Shown here: in pieces, positions 50,101-59,598 of the stretch
Layout: each line of letters starts with the position of its first letter
Numbering within the stretch: the stretch's first letter is position 1
Assembly (NCBI GenBank): GCA_009760855.2
Contig: WPIO01000019.1
Span: forward strand, 4,939,501-5,003,500
Direction of reading: 5' to 3'
DNA length: 64,000 nt
Source: Cristatella mucedo
Lineage: Eukaryota > Bryozoa > Phylactolaemata > Cristatellidae
Position numbers and translations under genes: made by a program
Notes under the pieces: generated by a model
Told to the model about the DNA's origin: nothing
The model's database searches: none
Seen by the model: the letters and a program-made list of their open reading frames with translations, nothing else

Positions 50101-52723
50101 GCAAGTACTCGGCCATTAAGGCTGTCAGCAGAAACGACACAATTGCAGCCGGGCGGTCCTGATTGGGTTGAGATATCGCTCGTGCAGGAACAGTAGTGCA
50201 TGTTATAATTGAACAACTCACATTCCTTTTTCAGAATATATAGTAAAGTGCCTAGAAAGAGATTTTTTCTCGTAGGGTGCTGCATAAATTATTTATTATT
50301 ATTATCGTTAAAACTACGAATCGAAGGGCCACAACAATACAACAATAAGTATCGCTCAGGTGATAGCAAGACACGTCTTGCTAGCAACCTCACGAGGGAC
50401 TTACATGCTTGTCTTGCTTAGCCAGCTTGCCTTGCTGCGAGTAATCAAGCTTCATCTTATAGCCATCTGTAGCCAGCTGCCGCTCACGGTCTTGCTCCTC
50501 ACGCATCTGCCGGCCAAGCTCCCTGCAGCGCAATTATTAGCCAATGCCTGCGAATGCCGCATGCCGGTACCGATGAAAGCGAGACTACTACCCAAGACAC
50601 TTGACAAAAGAAATGAGATTGCAGTTCAGGAACATTCATACACTGCAGACGATACAGACAACGTGGGTGAATACGAAATCAAGTAGCAGGCGAGTGTTCA
50701 ACTTACAAGCAACGATTTGAACATGTCACTTTGCCTGAATATTCATCACTGCCGTCACAGCAGTCTGCAAAACAGATCCCAGTATGGGAGACTGCTTAAA
50801 ACTAGATGAAGATGGGCACACAAAAGAAAACGGAGAACTTGCCATTGCCTCACAATTATGGTTGGCTGCTTCGAATAAAATCATAGAAGCCTACCGCAAA
50901 TGCCGTCATCCACCCGTGATGACGGTATGAGTTCTGGCCTATGCCCTTTGTTGGTGCAGAAGAACCTTCCATTGGGGCATGCGGATGTGCCTGTACAAAA
51001 AAACGCATGCTTCCGGTAGCCATTGAATAGATGAGAACGATCTGAAGCTATATACTAGGCTACAATCAGGTAAGTAAACAAATGCTATACAAAACTGTAA
51101 ACTCCATGTTAACAGAGCCCCTAGCTGCCCAGGCAAAACCTTGTTACCATAAGTTATACTCGGGTAGCATTTTGTTTACAAAAATACACGGTGACTGGTA
51201 ATCCAGATGCAAACCGGCGCATGCAAACAAATAGTCTAAAGGGCCAACAGAGTATGATACACTCAGAGAAAGTACATGGCATTAAAAACAGATTGACTTG
51301 ACTTAAAGGCTCTATTACAAAGAATACCAAATAGATCTAGTGAGAGCTCTGAAACACCCATGGCTGAGGTATAGGTCAAAGTAAACCGTAAATACGGACA
51401 GACAAAAACATGGCCTGGACCAAAGTCTGGAAGCTGTCATCTTCGACACTAAAAATTGCTACTGTTCAAGCCCTCAGCTAGGTCCAATAATCAATGGAAA
51501 CCTTATACACAGCCATGCTCAAGGCTTCAACAGCTTGTCCCAGTTAGTTTCTGCATATTTTTGGGCTGCCATACCTGGCTCATCGGAGTTGTCTGAACAG
51601 TCGCAGTAGTCGTCGTTCACCTGTTCATAAGGAATGGTCTTTGTACCATCAAGACAGGCAAATGTGGGGCCTGGCTTGTAAAAAGAGGCATCTGCAACAA
51701 AACGCAGCAGAAATAAGACTTCGGTAGAATGGTTACGATGCTAAATGAACAAAGATACTGAACCACTTTCATTTGAAATTTCACATAACACATTAATCGA
51801 TCAGCAGATGAAATTCCACATAAAAACTAATACATTGCATAGGAAGCATGTCTTCGGTGATGGCAGCAGCATGGAGGCAGCAACCCCAAGAGCATGTCCT
51901 TAATACACCATTGGCTTGTAACGGTTAATAGACACCAGGATATGTGATATCATGCTTGATGACATTGCAAATGTTATAACTAATCATTTGGTCATGCTTT
52001 CTTTAAAGCATCTGTAAATTGCCTAGACAAGAGATTCGGTTATCTGATGGTGCTATTTGACCTAGTGGTTAAGGTGCTCGCCCCGACCAAGGTCTGGCCG
52101 AGGTCGTGAGCTCGAGCCCCGTGACATGTGTGAAGCGCCTGAATAGAGATAGAGTTCTCTTAGGGTGCTATACAAATGAATTTTATTTATTTTTATGTGG
52201 CTACATGTCTTGTAGCTTGTCATAAGAGCAAAGAGCAACAGCCCTCACCAACAGCCACCCACTGGCCATCCACTTGTACACTGTCCGAACTTGGCTCCGA
52301 TGACCTTCCCTGGGCAAGCAGCCACAGAACGATTGACTAGTTTCAACAGCCCAGCCAAGCTTGTCTTTCTGCTACCATTCTTACGGCCACGCCAAAAGAA
52401 ACCCAACTACTGCTAATGAGCACAGCTCATTTGGATTTTAATTCAGTGGAAGTATGCAATTCTGATTCGACCCGACAGACGGGCGGAACCGGACATGGAC
52501 ATGATCCGTAAATTGGGATCAGCCGGCATCACGCAGAGTGAATAACATGGCTAATGACGCATCGAATTCCAATGAAGCACATAGAACCACCATACATACG
52601 AGACAGCTGAACTCCTCTTGGATGCAAAGGTTGGTTCGCACTTGATGTTGGTAGTAACACAAAGACAGAATAACTCAGAAAAGAGAAGAGCGCAGCCAAG
52701 CCAGAGTACATGGGCTGCGCCAT
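37823..52723 (-). CDS. PRKCSH: Glucosidase II beta subunit (PRKCSH), 13 exons, complete
   Basis: The exons join in consistent phase to 1611 nt, or 536 residues (human protein: 528). The product is the non-catalytic ER-lumen partner of glucosidase II, which trims glucose from N-glycans during glycoprotein quality control. Residues 1-29 form a signal peptide. Two cysteine/Asp-rich LDLa-like repeats follow ([16 protein letters not shown] at 66-81; [16 protein letters not shown] at 108-123). Next come a charged coiled-coil region (133-235), an EF-hand loop [12 protein letters not shown] (237-248) and an acidic linker (330-370). The C-terminal mannose-6-phosphate-receptor-homology domain (about 413-523) has Cys425, 438, 481, 495, 510 and 522 and the family GCWNGPDR and RCEY motifs that contact mannose. 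The protein ends in HDEL, an ER-retrieval signal. I chose the ATG at 52723, which leads directly into the signal peptide; an in-frame ATG at 52777 is possible. All introns are GT-AG. Confidence 0.95.
38190..38490 (-). mobile_element. LINE-B 3' end in PRKCSH intron 12
   Basis: The - strand frame has [16 protein letters not shown] and [14 protein letters not shown], and the CCACAAAG-ACTATGTGGGTG tail marks the 3' end. It is close in sequence to the copy at 5885-6300. The 5' side decays near 38500. Confidence 0.8.
38680..38694 (+). repeat. 15-nt C run
   Basis: The longest of six C runs of 10 or more on the + strand of this window. It lies within PRKCSH intron 12. Confidence 0.95.
38818..38917 (-). 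CDS. PRKCSH: PRKCSH exon 12: middle of MRH domain
   Basis: Residues 457-490, with [19 protein letters not shown] and [11 protein letters not shown]. It contains Cys481 and the Arg of the glycan-contact motif. Phase 2 in, phase 0 out. Confidence 0.95.
40181..40345 (-). CDS. PRKCSH: PRKCSH exon 11: first half of MRH domain
   Basis: Residues 402-456, with [17 protein letters not shown] and [14 protein letters not shown]. It contains Cys425 and Cys438. Phase 2 at both ends; the acceptor is TTGAAG. Confidence 0.93.
40879..40948 (-). CDS. PRKCSH: PRKCSH exon 10: coiled coil before the MRH domain
   Basis: Residues 379-401, [20 protein letters not shown] onward. Phase 1 in, phase 2 out, between TTTTAG and GTAAGT. 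Confidence 0.88.
41787..41886 (-). CDS. PRKCSH: PRKCSH exon 9
   Basis: Residues 346-378. It starts [10 protein letters not shown] and ends [15 protein letters not shown], matching the DKMPPYDEQTQ stretch of vertebrate proteins. Donor GTCAAT. Confidence 0.9.
43215..43330 (+). mobile_element. SINE family 2 fragment (3' half)
   Basis: It shares GGTGATAGCC, GGCTCTTCTGTCGCTA and GAGGCTGTTTAATCAGC with the copy on the - strand at 58461-58645 and with 11626-11795. Confidence 0.55.
43765..43890 (+). mobile_element. SINE family 2 fragment
   Basis: A B box GGTCGTGGGTTCGACTAC is followed by a body ending ATGAGGCTCTGTTGACTCAGC, like the tail at 43300-43330. Confidence 0.45.
44006..44397 (-). CDS. PRKCSH: PRKCSH exon 8: EF-hand and acidic linker
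   Basis: Residues 215-345. It begins [10 protein letters not shown] and carries the EF-hand loop [13 protein letters not shown] Pro-rich stretch follows, then [12 protein letters not shown]. Phase 1 in, phase 0 out. The upstream intron (44398-48969) holds three LINE fragments. Confidence 0.93.
44700..45140 (+). mobile_element. LINE-B 3' end with an inverted 5' segment (twin-primed structure)
   Basis: The + strand piece (44980-45140) encodes the last residues [15 protein letters not shown] and the family B 3' untranslated tail. The piece before it (44700-44975) reads on the - strand: a degenerate [12 protein letters not shown] stretch, then [10 protein letters not shown] toward 44700. In an uninverted copy DSAML is directly followed by the [12 protein letters not shown] segment. 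The two pieces are thus neighbours in the element but stand head to head here. Confidence 0.7.
45470..46330 (-). mobile_element. LINE family C 3' fragment in PRKCSH intron 7
   Basis: AAT repeats (45475-45487) and the AACATCCTATGAGAACCAAATC tail form the 3' end. Upstream, - strand frames read [20 protein letters not shown], analogous to the [16 protein letters not shown] region of family A. It is 5' truncated near 46330. Confidence 0.6.
47127..47163 (+). repeat. (GT)n microsatellite
   Basis: About 18 GT units, with a further interrupted GT/GCAT stretch to 47195. A looser AC-rich stretch lies at 47980-48120. Confidence 0.95.
48360..48765 (-). mobile_element. LINE-A-like C-terminal fragment
   Basis: Frames on the - strand include [21 protein letters not shown], a decayed form of TNLKSFGDRAFSSYAPTAWNS, and [14 protein letters not shown]. 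Old and frameshifted. No clear tail. Confidence 0.6.
48970..49035 (-). CDS. PRKCSH: PRKCSH exon 7
   Basis: Residues 193-214, [20 protein letters not shown] onward. Phase 1 at both ends, between TTTCAG and GTGAGC. Confidence 0.85.
49175..49238 (-). CDS. PRKCSH: PRKCSH exon 6
   Basis: Residues 172-192, [20 protein letters not shown]. Phase 0 in, phase 1 out, between TTCTAG and GTAAGC. Confidence 0.85.
50225..50307 (+). mobile_element. LINE-A 3' tail fragment in PRKCSH intron 5
   Basis: AAAGTGCCTAGAAAGAGATTT, a decayed second arm and a TTATTATTATTATC end. Fewer than 90 bp of the element are present. Confidence 0.6.
50405..50522 (-). CDS. PRKCSH: PRKCSH exon 5: start of coiled-coil region
   Basis: Residues 132-171, [20 protein letters not shown] onward. 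Highly charged, as in the family. Ends in phase 0 at a GTAAGT donor. Confidence 0.9.
50707..50764 (-). CDS. PRKCSH: PRKCSH exon 4: second LDLa-like repeat
   Basis: Residues 113-131, [19 protein letters not shown]. Donor GTAAGT, phase 2. Confidence 0.95.
50895..50990 (-). CDS. PRKCSH: PRKCSH exon 3
   Basis: Residues 82-112, [20 protein letters not shown] then [11 protein letters not shown]. It links the two LDLa-like repeats. Phase 1 at both ends. Confidence 0.95.
51575..51691 (-). CDS. PRKCSH: PRKCSH exon 2: first LDLa-like repeat
   Basis: Residues 42-81, with FACLDG and [16 protein letters not shown]. Acceptor TTGCAG, donor GTATGG, phase 1 at both ends. Confidence 0.95.
51945..52052 (+). 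mobile_element. LINE-A-type 3' tail in PRKCSH intron 1
   Basis: The sequence GCTTGATGACATTGCAAATG to ATTTGGTCATGCTTTC matches the 3' untranslated part of the copy ending at 61620. The hairpin arm is decayed and the tail runs straight into a SINE. Confidence 0.6.
52055..52195 (+). mobile_element. SINE family 1 copy, adjacent to a LINE tail
   Basis: Head TTTGACCTAGTGGTTAAGG, B box GGTCGTGAGCTCGAGCCCC, hairpin GAAGCGCCTGAATAGAGATA to TTCTCTTAGGGTGCTA, and a TTTTATTTATT end. It is the best full-length family 1 copy, together with that at 59599. Confidence 0.85.
52600..52723 (-). CDS. PRKCSH: PRKCSH exon 1: signal peptide
   Basis: Residues 1-41, [20 protein letters not shown] onward to PRGVQLS, then one base of codon 42. 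PRGV-LS is typical of the mature N-terminus in this family. Donor GTATGT. Confidence 0.9.
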
Positions 52724-53094
52724 ACTAGTCACCGGAAGCCGGTTGGCTAACGGGGAGCAATTTTTAGGCCACCGCACTGGGCTCGCTGTGTTAAATGTTT
52801 AGCTCTTTCCCTTGCCGTATCTATCAGAAATACCCCGCGTTTCGCTAGTTTTGCTCACAGTGTTCTTTCAGCTCTTCAAAATTTTCTCTCACTTTTATCT
52901 ATTTTGCAAATGCAAGGCCCCGCGATTATGAACTTTTAGCTTGGCGGCTAACTTTGAACGAGGGACAGCTTATCAAACGGGGCGACAATCGGGCTTATGA
53001 GCAGCGCTATATTTCTGTTCGTAACCCAATTTATATAAGACCTCCGACGTGGCTGGCCTATAAGGCGAAAAGCTGACTGCATCTGCTACTTTTC

Positions 53095-54745
53095 CGGATC
53101 TGCCCGTACCCCAGACTCTCCTAGACGTAATCCAAACACTGGATTTGATACAAAGGTCCTTGCAAACTATTGCCCAGTTTCCCTTCTTCCTTTTTTCAAA
53201 GATTCTTGATAAAAATGTCGCTAAGCAGCAGGTATCAAAAATTGAAAAGAATTAAACTTCATAAAAATTTCAATCGGGGTTCAAGAGGCAGCACTCCACT
53301 GAAACTGCTCCCCTCCGTGTTACCAATGAGATCCTATGCAGCAAAGACGATGGGAATGTCACTGCCCTAGCGCTGCTGGATCTATCAGCTGTTTTCGCCA
53401 CCATTAATCACGATTTACTACTTGAACGATTGAGAACAATGATCGGACTGGCAGACTAGGCACTGGCGTGGTTTAAGTCGTACTTGTCTGACCGTGTTCA
53501 ATCCGCGTCGTGTGGGATACAGGTCTCACCACCAGACCAGTCACCTGTGGCGTCCCTCAAGGGTCCGTCCTCGGTCCCTTGCTGTTCTCCATTTATACTT
53601 TAACTCTTTGAAAAGTTATTAAGGCACGTGGAATATGATATCGCTTTTATGCTGACGATACTTAGCGTTATTTGTCATTCAAACCGTCGGAATCTGCTGC
53701 AGCACCTGATAAACTGAATGCTTGCCTTGCCGTTATTTGATCCTGGGTGTCGGAAATTTTCTTGAAACTAAACGACAAGAAAACTGAACTGCTGCTCATA
53801 GGACACCCTAAGCGTGTGGCTGGATTAAAAGGCCTTGCTCTTCTAGTAGGTGATGCTTTTGTGCGACCATCACCACGTGCTCGAAATTAAGGTGTCGTTT
53901 TCGACAGCCCTCATTGCTTCGACAGCCCTCATTTCGACAGCCCTCATTGTCACAGCTGCCTACATTGCAAAAGCTTCATTCAAAAGACTGCTTCTACAGC
54001 TAGCCATCACGCCCGATCCCTTTCTAAGACTAGGAGCTATCTTCCACGGTGACTTGCATGCTATTTAACTATCTCTTTAGTTCTGTCTCGGCTTGATTAT
54101 TGTAACTCCCTTTTGGCTGGGCTACCGAAAAAAGCAACCAGGCCATTGCAGAAATCTATTAATATGGCTGCAAGGCTAGTTTGCAAATCCCAAAGGTCTG
54201 ACCACACGTCTTCTTTGCTTAAAGAGCTAGGGTGACTGCCGGTTGAGCAACGGATATAGAGCCAAGTTCTTACGCTGACCCACGAGGCCCGCCTCGGCTT
54301 GGCTCCTCCATAGCTAGCTGAACTGCTGCACCAGTTTCAGCCTCCTCGTGCCCTCAGGTCCTGTATGGACAATAAATTAGCTGCTCCATTCCTGCGCTTA
54401 AAGACCGTTGGCGACAGAAGCTCAAGCTCTGCTGGTTCTAGGCTGTGGAACTCGCTTCCACGACTCATCCGCAACGACAACTACTACCCTGCTGCCGACT
54501 ATGGCACATGCTTTCAAGCCGTAGAGAGCTGCTACTTCCATGTTACTCCCTACCTCAACTGTTCTCCTGACTCTGCTATGCTTCCCGCTTTCTCTTTGTT
54601 GCGTGAGACGAAGTATGTTGGCTACGGAATACGTACCGAAAGCCGCTTAGGCTGTGAGTGTGCTATACAAAACTCTCCTGCTTAGCACCCACATAGTCTT
54701 TGTGGCTTTGTGGCGTTACAGACGGAGATACATTACTTCTCTTTG
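53095..54745 (+). mobile_element. LINE-B copy, reverse transcriptase to 3' tail, degenerate
   Basis: Pieces in order are a TLDLIQRSLQTIAQF start (family form KPGLDTEVLANYRP), [32 protein letters not shown] (frameshifted [10 protein letters not shown]), MLTILSVICHSNR (frameshifted YADDT region), and a C-terminal frame at 54365-54685 with DRSSSSAGSRLWNSLPRL and DSAMLPAFSLLRETK. The family B tail follows. A local triplication of TTCGACAGCCCTCAT lies at 53899-53950. Confidence 0.8.
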
Positions 54746-54954
54746 AATGTGAGAGAGCCGCTTTGGTCCGCCTTCCTCGGATATTTTCATTGCATTATAC
54801 CCGGATTTAAGGTCCAGTGCTAAGCGATCCATTTAGCCCCTTCCTGCAAATCCAGGGCATCGTCAATACCTAGCAACTGATGCGTACTTTTCTCTGTTGA
54901 GTCATTAATAGCCCCCTGAAGTCCATGTAGCATCTCGTGATACCGTTTTTTTCT

Positions 54955-55320
54955 TAATAATGACGGTAATACATTTCCATAGCACCTTCAGAGAACGTAA
55001 TCTCTTTCTAGGCGCTTTACATATGCTGTAAAGGATGCAGGATCAAATGGTTAGTGGTAGCATGCTCAATGTTAACAAGCATAAACACTTAAAGGACGAA
55101 TCGCATAGATCCACTAATGCTGTGATAATTAGATGCGTTTTACTTTCTGTCTTGACATCCCCTGACTTGACATTTAAAATGTCGTCAAGTCAAGGGATGT
55201 CGTGACATCAGTCGGGAATGAGTTTCAGGCTTTGGGAGCATACGAACCAAAGGCACAATCTCCGCAGGATTTCAGGTTCGTACGAAGTGTAGCTAAACGA
55301 TTTGATGCACTAACAAACAC
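54955..55320 (-). mobile_element. LINE-A 3' fragment with an internal fold-back
   Basis: The hairpin tail lies at 54975-55022 (- strand arms AAAGCGCC and GGTGCTAT). Frames up to the NLKSCGDCAFGSYAPKAW region follow toward 55320. At 55154-55201 it carries an 18-bp inverted repeat that other copies lack. Confidence 0.75.
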
Positions 55321-55565
55321 CGCGGAAGATCAGGATTGGATGATTTTTCCAAGACCCCCTTGTTCGACATAATCATCGCTGACTTTATGATGCTTTTCCT
55401 GGCATTTGAGTGCTGCATACCTCAAACGCTGCTTAATCGGTACACGGTTTTCGGTACAATTCCTATGCTCGACTAAATCAGCGAATTCCAAGTCTTGGTC
55501 ATCAGACGAAAATACGTCAGCGTAAGGCATGAGAAACTTCACAACATCTGAAAGATTATTTCACT
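55316..55565 (-). mobile_element. Ty3/gypsy-type pol fragment
   Basis: The - strand frame reads YADVFSSDDQDLEFADLVEH, then VPIKQRLRYAALKCQEKHHK and a GGLGKIIQS-stop-SSAV stretch. This is the segment just before the reverse transcriptase of Ty3/gypsy elements: a DVFS-D-DLG block, a LVEHRI block, PI-Q-PRR, then GVI-PS-SPWSS. There are no terminal repeats and nothing else of the element, so it is a dead scrap abutting a LINE-A fragment. Confidence 0.65.
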
Positions 55566-55679
55566 TAAAAATACATCGATAGCTATATAGATCCTCAATG
55601 TAAATCGGCAACTCATCATTTTTAATATTTTCGTATGAATCGATATATCAATAAATTACTGCATTTTCTTTGTTACTAC

Positions 55680-55844
55680 CAGTGGCGTATCAGAGGGGCA
55701 TCAGAGGGGGGTCGTATGTCCACGCGCGTTGGATCATGGGCGCAGGATCAGGGAGGCGCCAAAATGGGCGTCCAATACTGCAGGGGGCGCCTTCCGTCTA
55801 GTTCGCCCCCCCCCCGGGTACATAATATCCTAGGAACGCCACTG
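55680..55844. mobile_element. hAT-like MITE
   Basis: The termini CAGTGGCGTATC (55680) and GGAACGCCACTG (ending 55844) are inverted repeats of a type common in animal hAT-like elements. The flanks GTTACTAC and GTTGTTGC agree at 5 of 8 positions, the 8-bp length expected for hAT, and differ only by transitions. The 165-bp element has no coding capacity. A 10-nt C run lies at 55806-55815. Confidence 0.6.
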
Positions 55845-55852
55845 GTTGTTGC

Positions 55853-57535
55853 ATAACAGGTCGAAATTTCCTTCCGGAAACATCAATCAAGGGTACAAAA
55901 GTGCTCAAATTGAGACTAACTAGTATACCAGAGCAAATGCATGGCTGGAGCAATGAATCGATTTATTCTACCATCGACACACGTTCCTTCGGAATGGAAT
56001 TCCGGTTCATTATAGACTACAGACAAAAACTGAATGAAACTAGTATTGAAGCAACACGCAGCTAGAAATGAGTGTGTGCGAAGAAAATTCACACCAAGTT
56101 GCTATATTTTTCGAGACGGAAGGGAATGCGCGGGGCTCAGGTGGTCACTGAAGTCAGCAAGTCCTACCCGTTTCAACAAGTAAACCATCGGATTATACTT
56201 TCTTGACAAAATGCAGGCTTAATGCGGGGAGAACTTACTTCTATTGGCATGGCTTGGGCCTTGCCACTTGAAGTAACTAATCTCCGTAGCGAGCGTGGCT
56301 GGAGATAATCACACTCGCTGCCGTGGATTGTATATTCCGCATTACCCTGAAGCTTGTTGTTTGTAGCCTCTCCCTCCGTGAGCTGGATCCCTCGGCGAGC
56401 TGAAATGTGCCGCGCCAGTGACTTTCCGTTACGGCAGCCAAAAATTTAAAATGTCGTCTTGATTGATATATTTGCGGATTGCTGCCCCACCTTCAATTTC
56501 GCTCCAATCCAAGAATGTCGTCCCGCGTTGGGAAAGCTGGCTTCATTGTTTCCAACGCCCCCTCCCCGTAGCCTAATGTACCTAGCGTCTCAGTAGTTCT
56601 GTTAGTTCCCCTGTTATTGTTGGAGCATGCGATATTGTTATTAAGTTGAATCAAACCGCCGCTCGCCCTCTAACTTGCCCCAGCGCCGCGACAGCGGCGT
56701 GGCAGCGGGAGATGTAGCTAGGACAGTGGTGAGCTCGGGCCGGAAATAGCCGTCCCCCCAATTCTCGGTTACAAGGAAATATGAGGTGGTTAGTTTTGCA
56801 ATCTTGGGTTGCTCGTGATGTACACAAACGTCCTTGGACAGTATGCATGGTTGTCGGAAATTATTTTCGGGCCGTGTAAAGGTCTTATGATTTACAAAAG
56901 AACTGTCGGGATATTTCCATTATGCCTGCAGCGCTACTTTCCTCGTAAGTTGAGTACAACTGTTCATTCTATTCGTAAATTTTGCCATGTTATTTCAGGC
57001 TTGAACACGGCTGTATGTCCTCGGTTGCTATCTATAAGTTGACGTGTCCGTTGAAAGTTAATACCTACCTTATTTTCAAAAAGGCAATTGTGAATGACAA
57101 TTTGCTGCGTTTCTTACCTGGAATTCGCCGTTTTCAAACAAACAAGCTTGAATACCATTATATCTCTACCGAGGACATAAGATAATCGATAGTTAAGAGA
57201 TAAGAGCAGCATTGTGATGAACGTATCGGCGACATAAAACTGAAGACTTTGACCTCCATTCGTTTCTCTAAATCAAAGACCACTTCAAGCCAGCCCTGGC
57301 GTCCTCATGCCAAAGTGTATCTCCCATTCTGAGAAGACTAATTACTAGCCCTATAGACCCTATACCTACTTTTGGGTCCGCTGCACCGTGTGAGCGTACT
57401 ACATTGGGGATAACGTCGACAACGGAGAATAGCAGACCCAATAATAAACTGTGAGATTCTCCGGGGCTAGGATCGGCCATGATGATCGTTAGTATCCTGC
57501 ATGCGCTTCCTGCGATTATTAGTACACTGACCGCT
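55853..57535. other. No gene seen
   Basis: There are short frames only. The + strand frames at 56809-57042 and 56982-57185 are unlike any family I know. A moderately GC-rich patch lies at 56380-56760. Confidence 0.35.
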
Positions 57536-57539
57536 GTAT

Positions 57540-57770
57540 TTTCGATTCGATCTTCGGATGTGCTGACTGCTCACACGAATGCGCATACTCAACATCTACC
57601 TTTTACCCCTGACATACCAAGATTTACTGCTGCTCCGCAAAACTAACACAGTAAATCTTGTGTGCCAGCCTCTCAAAGCGGCTATTACCAGGCCACTCAT
57701 TAAGAAGTCGCCCTTGGATCAGGAGAAATTAAGCAACTTTCGCCACGTCTATTGCCGTCGTTACAAATGT
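57540..57770 (+). mobile_element. LINE-A reverse-transcriptase N-terminal fragment
   Basis: It reads KTNTVNLVCQPLKAAITRPL then IKKSPLDQEKLSNFRHV. This corresponds to the LPTKTNTVNRSLVTE and LKPTLDQESLSKFRP stretch of the copy at 1-2915. It has neither a catalytic block nor a tail. Confidence 0.7.
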
Positions 57771-58460
57771 GGCGTGCGGCGTCAACGTCCGGTCAGAACT
57801 AGGACGCAAACACAGCGCTCGTAACGGCGATAGTCCCAGCCTACCCGTGACGAATACTGGTGACGTCGTAACCTCGCCTCACGGCTAGTTACTTGTAGTT
57901 GCTGCATCAATACTAGCAGGTACGCCGGAAGTGGCAAGAACACGGAAGCGACGAAGAGCGCTCATACCTCGATATATCAAGTACGTATCCATACTGTAGG
58001 CAAGTTTATTTAACAGCAGCAGACGATTACAGGCCTTCGAGAGCGGCCATGACGTACGCAAACGGCTTTGTGGCCTAGAGCTCAAATCAGCTCTAATGCA
58101 AATTCTCAGAGTCTCGGATCCTGATTGCCCGCCTATCTCAGGGGGGCCGGCCTTTTATACAGCCTCTGCAATGAACTATCGTATAATCGCATGATCATCA
58201 ATACTAATTATCTGCCGTAATCCGGCTGGCTTTACTGGCACCGCCGTTTCACCGTTCCTATCAAAGACTACTGCGAATAGTATCAGACTAACTAAATTCT
58301 TATATCAAAACTTTAAACTTTGAAATCACCAGTTAATTTCTCATATCAGATCAACTCATTTAATGTAGTCGGTGCTGCTGCAATTTTTCAATCACTTTCT
58401 TGGGAATGTTGGCTTAGGTCGAGCCTCGCTGCCAGTTAAAGTAAAAGGAAAGGCAGGGGA

Positions 58461-58645
58461 AGAGGATTTAACAGCCTAATTTAGAGAGTGGCAGAAAAGC
58501 ATTAGGGCTATCGCCCATTTGCAGTGTGGAATGAAGGATTTTGCGCCGCAGGATTTGAATCCGTGACCTCGATCATGAATTGTTAGCACCCCGTCCCTTG
58601 ACAGGCTTGTAGTGCTTAGTCTCTCGACAGCCTGGGCTACAATTA
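58461..58645 (-). mobile_element. SINE family 2 copy
   Basis: On the - strand an A-box-like TAGCCCAGGCTG, a B box GGTCACGGATTCAAATCC, GGCGATAGCCC, TTTTCTGCCACT and AGGCTGTTAAATCC are in the same order as in the copies at 11626 and 43215. Confidence 0.6.
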
Positions 58646-58779
58646 ATGACACTTTCATTGTTTATCGCATGTAGCCTCATCTGGGACTCTCAGACTTTCA
58701 TCTAGAATTATTTAGGCCCTTTCGCAGTGGGAGAGTTCAGTACGTGTACATTGTTTATGTATGTATATCAACAGCAAAG

Positions 58780-59270
58780 AGGCAATCAGTAAGTCTTACG
58801 AAGTATTGGCTAGACCACGAAACCGCTGCAGATCCACTTGTTTTCACAATTTATAATCTACCTCTCGCCGGCTTAATCGTCAAGCACAATCTGGGCTTCC
58901 ACCTTTGTGCGGATAATAGCTGTCATCTGTGCTTCGATCACTCCTGACTTCCAGTACATCAGGTTCTCTCTCCTTGTAGCATTTACTGACTGACATTATC
59001 ACTCAAATGGCACCAAGCTTTCTCAGATTGATTGATGACTTACTTTACTAGCCAAGGAAAAATACGGTATTATTAAAAAATTGAAAAGCCTAAGTCGCAA
59101 AATATTCTCGGCTAGTATATATTCTAGAATCTCAGCAAGGAATCTGGGTATTCTCTTCCTAAGTGACCTCTCAGTAAACGACCTCATCAGCCCCAGTAAA
59201 GTCTGCCTACTTTCACGAGCGAAACAATACGGAAATTCGGCGTGCTAAAATGAAGATGCAACAGCCCTTG
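58780..59270 (+). mobile_element. LINE-A reverse-transcriptase fragment
   Basis: It reads DPLVFTIYNLPLAGLIVKHN and LGFHLCADNSCHLCFDHS. This is the VPFTVYTLPFADVIAKHN and LGFHFYADDTQLYLCFD region with the second catalytic Asp lost. It decays toward 59270, with no 3' tail. Confidence 0.75.
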
Positions 59271-59598
59271 CGTTCGTGACGACTCACACGGCCACCTTTC
59301 TGGGGCAGCCTGTGCTCGATCTCTAGCCAATGTGTTTGAAGCGTCTTCAGTTTGGATAAATGTTTTCCATTAGCGTCACCAAACGTATTTGGACGTTATT
59401 TCCAGAAATCGCGAACATATCTAGCAAAGGTTATCCGAAGGAAATCAGAAACTAACTATTGCATCGATGTACAAGCAGAGCTGAAGACGCTTTTGAGATT
59501 TACGTTGAATCGTCAACTATTGCCCATGCTATGAAATTGACAAGGCCCAAAGCTACACTTGAAATGAAGCTGTTTGAAAATCTCAAGCATGCAACTCC

